NCBI RefSeq assembly: GCF_900100385.1
Contig: NZ_FNFC01000004.1
Location: 175,665-239,664, forward strand
Direction of reading: 5' to 3'
DNA from: Halovenus aranensis
GTDB lineage: Archaea > Halobacteriota > Halobacteria > Halobacteriales > Haloarculaceae
DNA length: 64,000 bases
The translations under genes and the position numbers were made by a program. The notes under the pieces were generated by a model. It did not search any database. It saw nothing but the letters and a program-made list of their open reading frames with translations, and was not told the DNA's origin. This document shows positions 45,773-54,388 of the stretch, piece by piece. Numbering within the stretch: the stretch's first letter is position 1; each line of letters begins with the position of its first letter.

Positions 45773-46608
45773 AGCCCCCTCGGAGTCGGCTCGTCGTCAT
45801 CGAGCAGCGCGTCGTACTCGTCCTGTTGGAACTCCCACTGCGCGTTATCTCGGTGCCCGTTGGTCGACTCGTCCACATCGTCTAACCCCCCACCCGCATG
45901 CGGGTGCAGGTCGTCGGGCAACTCGTCTTCGAGCACATCCGAGATGCTCGTCGCGTCGATACTATCCAGGCCGGTTGCCTCGTCAAGCTGGCGAGCCCGC
46001 GCCTCGGTCCGCTCGCGGTCCAGTCGCCGGATGATACCACGAATCCGGCGTTGGAGTCTCCGGGCTTTCGCCGCCTCGGGTTCGTACACCTCCCTGAGTT
46101 CCGCCACCGCCTCCATAGCTCCGGCAGGCGTGTGTTTGTCGAGTATCTCGCTCGCGGGCTCGCCCTCGCGCCAGTTGCCCACTGCGCGGTTTTGGTCGGG
46201 ATAGTATCGCCGCACCTCGTAGACGCGCCGCGCCGAGTTGTCCCACTGGTAGAGTTCGCCCTCGTAGCTCATATCCTCGAACTCGTCTTCTGAGAGTTCC
46301 CATATCTCGCCGCCGGGCTTGTCGCCGCGAAGCGACACCAACAGGATGCCCTCGGGCTCGGGTACGAGTTTCCAGATATAGATTCCAGCCCCGGCCGCGG
46401 TGACAGCGGCCGCGCCGACCATCCACGGGATGAGCGGCCACCACGCAGGAACGCCGGGGTTGATGATGCCCGACAGCGACAGCACCACCACCACCGCCAG
46501 TGTCCCGATGATGATTTGGCTGTTCTCGTCGGCCACTCGTTGCACCGCATCGAGCTTTTCCATCGCGCGGCGTTCGAGGTCGTCGTAACTGTCGTTCGAG
46601 TCGGTCAT
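45769..46608 (-). CDS. ORF7-like membrane protein of pleolipovirus type
   Basis: A 279-residue protein with two TM helices at about residues 31-49 and 55-78 (SQIIIGTLAVVVVLSLSGII and WWPLIPWMVGAAAVTAAG), then a long cytosolic helical domain with many Arg/Glu. It lies between the ORF6-like and NTPase genes, as ORF7 does in pleolipoviruses. The palindromic repeat at 45884 is inside its 3' third and is translated as LHPHAGGG. Confidence 0.72.
   Translation of the reverse strand: MTDSNDSYDDLERRAMEKLDAVQRVADENSQIIIGTLAVVVVLSLSGIINPGVPAWWPLIPWMVGAAAVTAAGAGIYIWKLVPEPEGILLVSLRGDKPGGEIWELSEDEFEDMSYEGELYQWDNSARRVYEVRRYYPDQNRAVGNWREGEPASEILDKHTPAGAMEAVAELREVYEPEAAKARRLQRRIRGIIRRLDRERTEARARQLDEATGLDSIDATSISDVLEDELPDDLHPHAGGGLDDVDESTNGHRDNAQWEFQQDEYDALLDDDEPTPRGL
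45884..45906. repeat. GCATGC-centred palindromic repeat, copy 3 (inside a gene)
   Basis: C-run plus CACCCGCATGCGGGTG, identical over 23 bases to copy 1, but embedded in the reading frame of the ORF7-like gene, where it encodes HPHAGGG on the minus strand. Confidence 0.8.
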
Positions 46609-47201
46609 GCTATCCGCTCCTTGGTTCGATTTTCAGTGTGTTTTCTTCGCAGGACGACGATAAACGCCCCCGCGCCGGTCAGCACCGACGAGAGGCCAAT
46701 AGCCATGATAACCGACCGGAATTTGATACTCGGCCGCTCGGTCGGGTCGCCGTCTTGAAGGACGACCGCCTCGCCCTCCTCGACGCTCGATGCCGTCGAA
46801 ACGAGGATTGCGGCCGTCCCGCCAGAGCGCACCTCGGCGTTCATCGTCACTTCCGTTCGTTCGCCGGGCGTGAGTCGTTGCTGTTGAAAGCTAATCTGAG
46901 TCGAGCCGCCCGAGTCGAGTTCAAGCATCTCGGTCAGCGTCACCTGCTCGGGCGCTCTCCCTTCCCAGGTCATATTGATAGTGAACCTGCCGGGTCCCTC
47001 GTCACCGTCGACGTACTCGTAGGAGTGAATCACGAGGTCGCCCAGTTGCTCGGCTATCTCCGCGTCGGGAGAGTCGGCCGTCTGGTTCGCCGCGGCCTGC
47101 GCGCTTGCCCCTGCGACGAGCGATATCGACACAAACAGCACAAACACAAAGCCGACGAAAGCCCACGCTACCAGTCTGTGAATGGAATAGTTAGAGGGCA
47201 T
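46605..47201 (-). CDS. ORF6-like exported membrane protein of pleolipovirus type
   Basis: A 198-residue protein with an N-terminal signal helix (VAWAFVGFVFVLFVSISLVA, then AGASAQA as a cleavage-like site), an external beta-rich domain and a C-terminal TM helix (VIMAIGLSSVLTGAGAFIVV) followed by a basic tail. The start was set at MPSNYSIHR because the frame upstream is a shadow of the spike gene. Position directly after the spike gene fits ORF6. Confidence 0.72.
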   Translation of the reverse strand: MPSNYSIHRLVAWAFVGFVFVLFVSISLVAGASAQAAANQTADSPDAEIAEQLGDLVIHSYEYVDGDEGPGRFTINMTWEGRAPEQVTLTEMLELDSGGSTQISFQQQRLTPGERTEVTMNAEVRSGGTAAILVSTASSVEEGEAVVLQDGDPTERPSIKFRSVIMAIGLSSVLTGAGAFIVVLRRKHTENRTKERIA

Positions 47202-47203
47202 GT

Positions 47204-49156
47204 TTAGCTCCTGAGTTGGCCGATTCCGAACAGCGCGAGTCCTGCCACAACCAGCGATTCGATAGCTCCGAGTCCCGGCAAGGTCGGGAAGTCCGGGCCG
47301 AAGTTGAGGCCGCCAAACACACCGTCGCCGCCGTCGTCTTCGAGGTCTTCCATGCGGTCCACGAGGTCCTGATAGAATTGTTGCTGTTGCTTGGACCACT
47401 GCTGATATTCTTCGGCAGTCGTCCACGAATCGTTTCGCTCAGGGGGTGCAACGTCGGTAAACTCCGCCTTCTGGATTTCCTCGCCCGCCGAGTTCTCGAT
47501 TTTCTCGATTGTGAACGACGACGGCAGCGAAACCTGTGTCCAGGTGTCGAAAGCGCCGTCTTGGAAATATGTTTTCACCCCCGCAACGTCGGCGATTGGG
47601 TTTTCGAGTTGGCCGGATAAATCAATCGTCCACTTTTGCGACCCATCGACTTCCGAGAGGTCGGCGGGCGTGAACGTCGCCGTTTCGCCCTTGTTCGTCT
47701 TGACGCTATAGACGAGCTTGGACACGGGCTTCTTGACCATCTCGAAGATGCCGCCATCAAGACTCGGGGAGTGTGCCGAGGGGTCGAGCGTCCCGACGGC
47801 CTCGGCCGGGCGATGGGAGAGAAACGCGGTTCCGACGCCCGAGCTATCGGTCGAATAAGTCTGCCCGGATTCGAGCGCGGTCGAGGGGGCCGACGTGAGC
47901 GCCACGACTCCCCTGAGACTCCACGTTATCGGTTCATCCGGCCAACTCGTTTGCACGGTATAGAGCCGGTTCACGTCGGTCGGAATCCCGAGGCCGATAA
48001 GGTCCGCAACCGCCATCGGCGTTTTCTCGCTATCGGCAAGATTCGAGCGCATCCGGGCAGGAGTCCAGAGGTCCGAGACAGTCGTGTCGCCACTCTGCCA
48101 ACTGTCATAGGTCTCGCTCACCCACGTCGAAACCTGGGTTCGGACATCGCTGTGGGCTGTTTTGATGTATTTCCAAGACTGTTGCCAGTACGCCCAGTGC
48201 AGAATAAACTCATATTCATCATTCTCCACGGGCAGGGCATAGTCATGATTTGAGGGGACCTTCATAGTCGAATCACTCCGGTTCGAGATATTGTCCAATT
48301 TGGACGGATTCGAGACAGCAGGGACAAGACTCCACTGTGTCCCAACACTCGAAATATCCGAGTCGGTTGGGAACGGAAGCGCATGAGTCCCATCAGAATA
48401 GTCAAGCACGAACGAGTCAAAGCTGTATTCCGACCCATCAACTAATTGCGTGGAGAATTTTTGCGTCGTGACCGAGAATCCAGCCTCGAACTCCTTGGGT
48501 CCCGCCGGGTCGATAGCGAACCAGGAGACAACATCCCCAGTTGAGAGTTTGGACGAAATATTAGAAGCGGTGGCTTGGAAGCTTCGAGACGTTGCGCCCC
48601 ATGCGTCCAGCATGTCTTTTTGCGGATTGGCAAACATCTCGTCGACTTTAGCGAGTGCGGCACTCTCAACATCTGAGAGCGTCGCTCCCTGGTCCATTTT
48701 CTCGACGGCCTTTGCCGTCGCCTCATCGAATGCAGTTGACTTGAGCAGGTCGATAACCTCCTGTTCGTTGTTCAGAAAACGCTGATTAGCTCGTCTGCGC
48801 TCCTTAAACATCCGATGAGTCGAGATATGCTGAGCTTCGAGAACCGTCTGCTTTGCGGCTTCTTCCGCTTTGCTGTCGTCATCCCCGAAAGCCCATGAAT
48901 AGAGCGATGACCCAATCTGTGCGGCTGGTGACATGAATACCGCGTCGGCCACTTTCTCCCCGATGCCGTCCCCCCCGCCGTCGCCGGGGGTAGGCGTGGG
49001 GGTTGCCGTCGCGGTCTGTGCCGCGCCCGAGCCGGTCGAGGCCGCGGCGACCGCCGCCGCGCCGATTGCGGTTCCGCCCGCCTTCATGAACGTTCGCCGT
49101 TTCACTGATTGGAGGTCTATTCTTGTGTTGTGTTCTTGTGCGTTGGATTTTCTCAT
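47204..49156 (-). CDS. VP4-like spike glycoprotein of pleolipovirus type (Tat-exported)
   Basis: A 650-residue protein. The N-terminus has a twin-arginine signal (SVKRRTFMKAGGTAIGAAAV near residues 18-37). A large ectodomain follows, then a coiled coil (EEYQQWSKQQQQFYQDLVDR with MEDLEDD at about 590-615) and a C-terminal TM anchor (IESLVVAGLALFGIGQL). This layout (Tat or Sec signal, ectodomain, membrane-proximal coiled coil, single anchor) is that of the VP4 spikes that make pleolipovirus receptor-binding and fusion protrusions. The frame is intact over the whole length. Confidence 0.82.
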   Translation of the reverse strand: MRKSNAQEHNTRIDLQSVKRRTFMKAGGTAIGAAAVAAASTGSGAAQTATATPTPTPGDGGGDGIGEKVADAVFMSPAAQIGSSLYSWAFGDDDSKAEEAAKQTVLEAQHISTHRMFKERRRANQRFLNNEQEVIDLLKSTAFDEATAKAVEKMDQGATLSDVESAALAKVDEMFANPQKDMLDAWGATSRSFQATASNISSKLSTGDVVSWFAIDPAGPKEFEAGFSVTTQKFSTQLVDGSEYSFDSFVLDYSDGTHALPFPTDSDISSVGTQWSLVPAVSNPSKLDNISNRSDSTMKVPSNHDYALPVENDEYEFILHWAYWQQSWKYIKTAHSDVRTQVSTWVSETYDSWQSGDTTVSDLWTPARMRSNLADSEKTPMAVADLIGLGIPTDVNRLYTVQTSWPDEPITWSLRGVVALTSAPSTALESGQTYSTDSSGVGTAFLSHRPAEAVGTLDPSAHSPSLDGGIFEMVKKPVSKLVYSVKTNKGETATFTPADLSEVDGSQKWTIDLSGQLENPIADVAGVKTYFQDGAFDTWTQVSLPSSFTIEKIENSAGEEIQKAEFTDVAPPERNDSWTTAEEYQQWSKQQQQFYQDLVDRMEDLEDDGGDGVFGGLNFGPDFPTLPGLGAIESLVVAGLALFGIGQLRS

Positions 49157-49183
49157 AGTCCTGAAAAACGGGTTTTTAGACGC

Positions 49184-49672
49184 TTAGAAAACGTCTCGGT
49201 TGTAGGCCGCTACCAGCACCACGACGACCGCGCCGAAGCCGAGAAGTTGCTCTTGGGATGCGCCAGCAACCACGCCGCCACCACCCAGGAAGCCGCTATC
49301 GTCTTCGACGGAGACCCACATCTGAGCGAATCCCGATGCGGGTGATGCATCGACGCTGGCATTCAGCGCCGTGTAGTTCTGCGACAGCTCGAACTCGGCG
49401 GTCTTGATGCCCTGGCCGTCTGCAAACTCCACCGGGTCGAATGAGAGAGTCGTGCTGTTGACTGTCGTGCCCCCTTCGGTGAGGTTCACCGTCGCGGTGA
49501 CTGTCTCGGTGCTGTTGAACTCCACGTCGACCAGCACGGAGTCGTTCTGCGTGGCGTTCAGACCGGGAGTTTTCGCGTCGGTCGAGGCCGCGACCCCGCC
49601 GGTCATCACGACCGCCGCGAGAGCGACGGCCGCAGCGACCAGGAGGCCCAGCTTGTATTGTGTTCGTGTCAT
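49184..49672 (-). CDS. Exported protein with C-terminal anchor, virion block
   Basis: A 162-residue protein. A signal helix (LGLLVAAAVALAAVVMTGGV) is followed by a Thr/Asn-rich external domain with several N-x-S/T sites and a C-terminal TM (LLGFGAVVVVLVAAYNRDVF). A Gly-rich linker (FLGGGGVVAGA) precedes the anchor. It lies between the VP3-like and spike genes; a second small surface protein is plausible. Confidence 0.68.
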   Translation of the reverse strand: MTRTQYKLGLLVAAAVALAAVVMTGGVAASTDAKTPGLNATQNDSVLVDVEFNSTETVTATVNLTEGGTTVNSTTLSFDPVEFADGQGIKTAEFELSQNYTALNASVDASPASGFAQMWVSVEDDSGFLGGGGVVAGASQEQLLGFGAVVVVLVAAYNRDVF

Positions 49673-49675
49673 AGT

Positions 49676-50065
49676 TCAGTTGATGTAGGTAACCAGCGAG
49701 AAGCCGATGCCCTGGACGATGAACGCCGCGAGCGCCGCGGGCGTCGACGCGAGTGTCGACTCTAACGCCGGGAAGAACGGCGGGGCAACGATGAGCCCGA
49801 TAGTGACGTATACTGTCCAGGCTTCGATGATGCCCCAGGCGTCGAAGTCGAGGGGCTCGTCACGATTGATGACAACTGCCGCGAGCGCCAGCACGGACAT
49901 CACGCGCCCGATAGTCCAGTCGATGTTTCCGGTCGAGAGCAACGTCTCGCCCAGGTCTACGACCGGAATTGACGCTGCCTCGATGAGCCCGAGGGAAACG
50001 CTCGTTCCGAGCGCGAAAATGGGGAAGATGACGAATGTCTCTAAGTCGAGCTCAAACTCAGACAT
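49676..50065 (-). CDS. VP3-like internal membrane protein of pleolipovirus type
   Basis: A 129-residue protein with four TM helices (about 10-30, 56-68, 80-97 and 105-125), no signal peptide and an acidic start MSEFELDLETF. Pleolipovirus VP3 is a small four-TM protein inside the envelope, encoded just before the spike gene; size, topology and position agree. Confidence 0.72.
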   Translation of the reverse strand: MSEFELDLETFVIFPIFALGTSVSLGLIEAASIPVVDLGETLLSTGNIDWTIGRVMSVLALAAVVINRDEPLDFDAWGIIEAWTVYVTIGLIVAPPFFPALESTLASTPAALAAFIVQGIGFSLVTYIN

Positions 50066-50068
50066 ACG

Positions 50069-50326
50069 TCATTCATCCCCGTCTGTGAACCACGCCGATG
50101 CGTTGTAGACTGCGAGCGCGCCGGCCACACCGATAACCGCGATTACGGCCGTGTAGGTGTCTCCGGTGAGTCCGATTGTGTCGACGAGTAGGTCCGTGTC
50201 GAAGAACTCCAAGGAGAGCCAATTGAGCGCGCCGATTCCCGCGATGATTTGAAACAGTACCTGTAGTGTCTTGTCGCCGATTGCGTTCATAATTCGATTT
50301 GAGGTTGTTGTCACGCCGCGATTCAT
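50069..50326 (-). CDS. Small DUF378-like membrane protein
   Basis: An 85-residue frame (or 73 if it starts at MNAIGDKTLQ, 50290). Two TM helices are seen; the first, FQIIAGIGALNWLSLEFFD, resembles the DUF378 signature GxxNWxL. It is the first gene of the virion block. Only three bases separate it from the VP3-like gene. Confidence 0.65.
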   Translation of the reverse strand: MNRGVTTTSNRIMNAIGDKTLQVLFQIIAGIGALNWLSLEFFDTDLLVDTIGLTGDTYTAVIAVIGVAGALAVYNASAWFTDGDE

Positions 50327-50479
50327 AGCGAGCGTGATAATTGATATTACTTGGTTGTACTACTTAGTGGTAACGGCGTTTCAATTCCGCAGACTGCGCG
50401 GGTATTCGTCAGTTATTGCCCCTACTCGGATGCGGAAGCGGGTGGTTCTGGGCTTATGATTGTGCGCTCTTTGTCGGTG

Positions 50480-50500
50480 CCGACTTGTTTTAGAAGTCGG
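50480..50500. other. Perfect 7-bp stem-loop upstream of integrase
   Basis: CCGACTT pairs with AAGTCGG around the 7-nt loop GTTTTAG; flanking GGTG and CACC could extend it past a bulge. It lies in the 280-bp gap between the divergent virion block and integrase gene, which otherwise shows only promoter-like A/T boxes. Confidence 0.45.
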
Positions 50501-50573
50501 AAACAGCACCCCGGAACTCAGCTTGTGTTTGTGCCTATTGGGTGTCTGAATGCAGGTTATCGTGTTCGACATT

Positions 50574-50584
50574 AGATATAATAC
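50574..50584 (+). promoter_or_regulatory. TATA-like box for integrase
   Basis: AGATATAATAC, 23-33 nt before the ATG at 50607; leaderless spacing. Confidence 0.5.
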
Positions 50585-50606
50585 GGCGGAAAAATAACAA
50601 AGCTAC

Positions 50607-51206
50607 ATGCGATTGGAAGCGACAAATACCACTGGAGAATACAAAGTCTGGCTGACCGACAGCGAGATAGACGACCTTCGGCGAGCCGCTGCGAGCTACC
50701 GGGACGACGTTATCATTCAGTTGGGTGCCTACGTGGGTCTTCGCGCCTTCGAGGTCCCCCAGGTCGAGCCCCAGCACATCAAAACGACCGAGAGCGGTCA
50801 GTACCGGCTTCGCGTACCACGAGGCAAAGACACCACAGGGAACGGTGGGAAGCCACGCGATGCCTACCTGCCCGCACACGTCGAGCGCGACCTCCAACAG
50901 TTTCAGAACGCCGAGAATATCGCTCCGAAGGACGCGTTCGTCGAGCTATCCGAGCGCGGTGTTCGAGCTGCGGTGAAGCGGACTTCCGAGGCCGCTGCCG
51001 ACCAGACCGGCGACGGAGATTTTGAGCACGTGTCGAGTCACGACCTCCGGCGACGGTTCGCACAGCGGTTGCTCGTCGACGAGAACATGAATCCTCGCGT
51101 GGTGATGCAAGTCGGTGGGTGGGACTCGTTCGCCGCAATTGAGCCGTACCTGAATGCGCCGACGCCCGAAGTCGTCGACGACGCTTTCGCCAGCGTAGAC
51201 GTGTGA
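50607..51206 (+). CDS. Tyrosine recombinase, SNJ2-like provirus integrase
   Basis: A 199-residue short integrase without an N-terminal arm-binding domain. Catalytic residues visible: Arg in LGAYVGLRAFEVPQV, Lys in VPRGKDTTGNGGK, the H-x-x-R block in VSSHDLRRRFAQ, a Trp in QVGGWDSF (HxxR/H-W type) and the terminal Tyr in IEPYL. The small size and pairing with a pleolipovirus-type block fit the SNJ2 integrase family. It is divergent from the virion genes and would insert or excise the element. Confidence 0.82.
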   Translation: MRLEATNTTGEYKVWLTDSEIDDLRRAAASYRDDVIIQLGAYVGLRAFEVPQVEPQHIKTTESGQYRLRVPRGKDTTGNGGKPRDAYLPAHVERDLQQFQNAENIAPKDAFVELSERGVRAAVKRTSEAAADQTGDGDFEHVSSHDLRRRFAQRLLVDENMNPRVVMQVGGWDSFAAIEPYLNAPTPEVVDDAFASVDV

Positions 51207-51371
51207 CAGTTTCGTTTGGGACAGGTGTTTCTCCGTGTGAAAATATGCAAGGAATTTTAATGCTAGGATATCCCATATCCGGTGCCGGGAGTATCTGCAT
51301 GTTGCGGCGACACTCAGTCGTCTTCACTCCCGGTGTTTCTCACGTCGAAAAAATTGAACCGCGGCAGTCAG

Positions 51372-51929
51372 TTATGCGTCCGGTCCGGTGTCGCTGTCAA
51401 GCGTTGCAGAGTCGTCACCGGTGTCCCAGACGAGATCAACGCTGTAGTTACCTGCCACTGCGACAGAGAAGCCTTGGCTGGCCGAGAAATTACTGCGTGT
51501 CTCAAGGGCAGAAATTTCAATTTCATCGGTAATGCTGGGATCGGTGTCGTCGGTAATGAGGCCATCGCCACGGAGATAGAGGTCATCTGGTCCAATCCCT
51601 TCACCTGAGGACTCAACGGTGAACGTCAGTATTCCATTATTTCCGCTACTGGACGTTGGAACTTTGCCTCCGCTATCCCAATCGCTGACAACGGTTGTAC
51701 TGTAATCTTCAATTTCTCTCGCACTTGAAGAATTCCACTGATCTGTGTTTATTTCATCGTACTCAATATTCCACGTTACGGTCGGTTGCGTTTCGCCTGC
51801 CGTGTCTCCGAGACCGAGCACGAACGATGCGATGACGGCCGCCAGAATAACCGTAATAGCGACCATCAGGATGACGCCGATGACCGGCGACACCGCGTCG
51901 TCTTCGTTGAAGAGATTTCTAATCTGCAT
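51372..51929 (-). CDS. Archaeal type IV pilin-like protein
   Basis: A 185-residue protein. The N-terminus has the class III signal: basic [20 protein letters not shown] followed by a hydrophobic stretch to about residue 40, cut by prepilin peptidase before the AVSPVIG segment typical of haloarchaeal pilins. The rest is Ser/Thr/Asp-rich. A TATA-like box lies 26-34 nt upstream. It probably builds an adhesion pilus or surface filament and lies between two integrase genes. Confidence 0.83.
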   Translation of the reverse strand: MQIRNLFNEDDAVSPVIGVILMVAITVILAAVIASFVLGLGDTAGETQPTVTWNIEYDEINTDQWNSSSAREIEDYSTTVVSDWDSGGKVPTSSSGNNGILTFTVESSGEGIGPDDLYLRGDGLITDDTDPSITDEIEISALETRSNFSASQGFSVAVAGNYSVDLVWDTGDDSATLDSDTGPDA

Positions 51930-51954
51930 TGCGGCCGGTACTTGCCAGGATAGT

Positions 51955-51963
51955 GGTATAAAG
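51955..51963 (-). promoter_or_regulatory. TATA-like box of the pilin gene
   Basis: On the minus strand CTTTATACC, 26-34 nt before the pilin ATG. The remaining gap to 52306 (about 340 bases) holds no gene that I can support. Confidence 0.5.
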
Positions 51964-52306
51964 TATGCCGACGTTTTTCGGTCTCGTCTGTACTTTCGGG
52001 GGGTTATCTCATCGAGAAAAAGCTAGCACAAATACGCTCATAAAATGAAAATAATAGAGAGACGCCGTCACACTCCAGAAACTGGTTTAAAGTGTGATAC
52101 GTTCTGAAAATCAGGTCTGTCATCACTTCGACGCCCACAGCTTCGTGAGGGTGTCGAGCGGGAGCGACGGCGCGCACACAACACAAGCCAGCGTGGACAT
52201 TAGTTGCGTTGCACCACTGTCGGAGGTAGCCGGCAAAAGTATGAAAGAACCAACTCCGAATGTTTGATTCTCCTCACAGAAGCGAACATTCTAGGAACCT
52301 GAGTGC

Positions 52307-52945
52307 ATGGTTCTTTATATGGCACAGTCTTGCCAGACCCGTCAGGATACGAATTCGAACATTCACTGGCTCAAGCCAGGGCAAGTCGAGGCGATGCGTG
52401 ATGCTGCATACGAGGGTCGTCATGGTGCACGTGACGATGCAATCGTGACGTTGCTCTACGATACTGGATTGCGTCGAGGTGAACTCTCACAGGTCGACAG
52501 GGCGATGCTCGATCTCGACGAATGTGAGCTTCGAATTCCGGCGGCAATTCAGAAGGACTATCCGAACGAGAACAGCCCGAGCGTTGCGACCTTCGAGCTG
52601 GACCAGAGTGGAGAACTACGGACAGTTCGGACGCTACGTGCGTATCTTTCGAATCGGGACGACACAAGCGCAGCACTATTCCCGAGTCGGAAGAGTGACC
52701 GTATGAGTGGGAAGGGTATCAACGATGTCGTGAAACGGTTGGCCGAGAGGGGAAATATTGAGCCCTATGGGTACTCAGGTCGTGGTTCAGCGGGTGACGT
52801 GAGCGCTCACACGCTTCGGCACAGTGTTGCCTGGCGGATGCTCCGAAGTGAAGATGAAAATTCACTCTACGATGTCCGAAACAGGCTGCGCCATGCAACT
52901 ATTCTCACGACAGAACGTAAGTACGACCACTTCGAAACTATCTGA
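52307..52945 (+). CDS. Tyrosine recombinase / integrase (second)
   Basis: A 212-residue tyrosine recombinase. The catalytic set is present: Arg in TLLYDTGLRRGELSQV, H-x-x-R in SAHTLRHSVAWRML, then LRHATILTTERKYDHF with His and the nucleophile Tyr. The start may be the ATG at 52307 or the one four codons on (MAQSCQT). It is more A/T-rich than core genes. It is unrelated in detail to the 50607 integrase and may belong to a second mobile element on its right. Confidence 0.85.
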   Translation: MVLYMAQSCQTRQDTNSNIHWLKPGQVEAMRDAAYEGRHGARDDAIVTLLYDTGLRRGELSQVDRAMLDLDECELRIPAAIQKDYPNENSPSVATFELDQSGELRTVRTLRAYLSNRDDTSAALFPSRKSDRMSGKGINDVVKRLAERGNIEPYGYSGRGSAGDVSAHTLRHSVAWRMLRSEDENSLYDVRNRLRHATILTTERKYDHFETI

Positions 52946-52971
52946 GGGCATCGACTTCTCGGTATTGGGGT

Positions 52972-54183
52972 CTAGTTCATCGAATCAAGGGTTACCTGCT
53001 TGGTTACGCCACCAGTCTCTCCGTCCTGCGACGTATACTCTTCGACAGGAAGAGCACCTGACCGCAGTATGTCAATACGCTCGTTGTCTTTCTCAGTCAG
53101 TTCTACGCCGAAGACAGCCTCCTTCAGATAATATCCCAGAGATTCTCCAAGATATGGGGGTACAGCGTTTCCGATCTGCTTTCGAACCGACACAAGGCCA
53201 CCAACGAAGCGGTAGCTATCAGGGAACGTTTGGAGTCTTGCCCCTTCGCGCGGAGTCAACCCGCGATTTTGAAACGGATGGACACACCGAGCACTTGATG
53301 GTTTAGACATATTCGAGGTGATCGCTACAGCCGGCTCTTGAGAGTCGAGTCGTGAATACGAATTATGATAGCCAGAAGAGGGCTGCAACTCCTCAGGAAT
53401 CTCAGATTTGTTTCCGCCATCCGAGACATGTGAGATCATTTCTACAAGCTCATCACTGTGATTAGCTGCTTGATGATGAGTTAGTTCTTGGGTGCTACCT
53501 CGAAGGTCCGACTGAAGTACCGTCTGTGGCTCTTGATCGTACTCAACTGCTTCCTCACCAGGGCCAACTTCCGGTAGATCACCAATGCCGTTGATAACTC
53601 CAGGCGTCTCAACGGGATTTAGTTCGTAACCATCTATCGAATGTGACGGTGGATCGTCTTTGAACGCTAAAACGATGAGACGTCGTCGATATTGGGGGAC
53701 TCCAAAGTCAGATGCGGTCACTACGTTGGGAACTGCCTCGTACCCAATATTTTCGAAGGACTTCTGAACTGCTTCAAGGAACTTTCCGTCTGCCGTTTTT
53801 TCCATTCCACGAACGTTTTCGAAAAGCGCGGCCTTTGGCTGCAGCTCGTTAACCCACCGAATGAAGTCCCTGAAGAGTTGATTACGCTCGTCAGAACCGT
53901 CTGGGCTAATCACCTCAGAAAATCCCTGACAGGGAGGCCCACCAGCAACAAGATCGACAGAATCCTGACCAACAACCTCTGGAATCTCTGAAGACTCTAC
54001 CTCGCGGATATCACCCGTTAGATCCTCTTGGTCAAACTCTTCTCGATTTTTAGCGTAGGTGGCCCGGGCGTCCTCGTCAATTTCTACTGCGTGAATAGGC
54101 TCAAGCCCGGCATTATCAAGGCCGGTAGAAAGCCCACCAGCCCCTGCAAAGAGATCTACATATTGAATCTCCTGCTTAACCAT
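52972..54183 (-). CDS. DNA (cytosine-5-)-methyltransferase
   Basis: A 403-residue m5C methyltransferase with the ordered motifs: I YVDLFAGAGGLSTGL, IV GGPPCQGFSE with the catalytic Cys, VI LFENVRGMEK, VIII YRRRLIVLA and X QIGNAVPPYLGESLGYYL. The variable target-recognition region lies at about residues 210-290. With the divergent endonuclease-like gene at 54389 it probably forms a type II restriction-modification system. The intergenic 205 bases can hold both promoters. Confidence 0.93.
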   Translation of the reverse strand: MVKQEIQYVDLFAGAGGLSTGLDNAGLEPIHAVEIDEDARATYAKNREEFDQEDLTGDIREVESSEIPEVVGQDSVDLVAGGPPCQGFSEVISPDGSDERNQLFRDFIRWVNELQPKAALFENVRGMEKTADGKFLEAVQKSFENIGYEAVPNVVTASDFGVPQYRRRLIVLAFKDDPPSHSIDGYELNPVETPGVINGIGDLPEVGPGEEAVEYDQEPQTVLQSDLRGSTQELTHHQAANHSDELVEMISHVSDGGNKSEIPEELQPSSGYHNSYSRLDSQEPAVAITSNMSKPSSARCVHPFQNRGLTPREGARLQTFPDSYRFVGGLVSVRKQIGNAVPPYLGESLGYYLKEAVFGVELTEKDNERIDILRSGALPVEEYTSQDGETGGVTKQVTLDSMN

Positions 54184-54388
54184 TTGTTACCCACTTTCGG
54201 CTAGATCACATATAACCGTTCGCACCTCTTCGACTTTATCGTCGATCAAATTTATCTGTATATTACATTCGTCCGTAACATTGAATGAATGGCTCCGCTA
54301 GCCCAAATTCATATGTGCCCTGATACAGTCTCAATTTCCACTTCAATACTCCAGTCAACAGTCAATCAAGCTTTGTGGAGGTGCGGAT

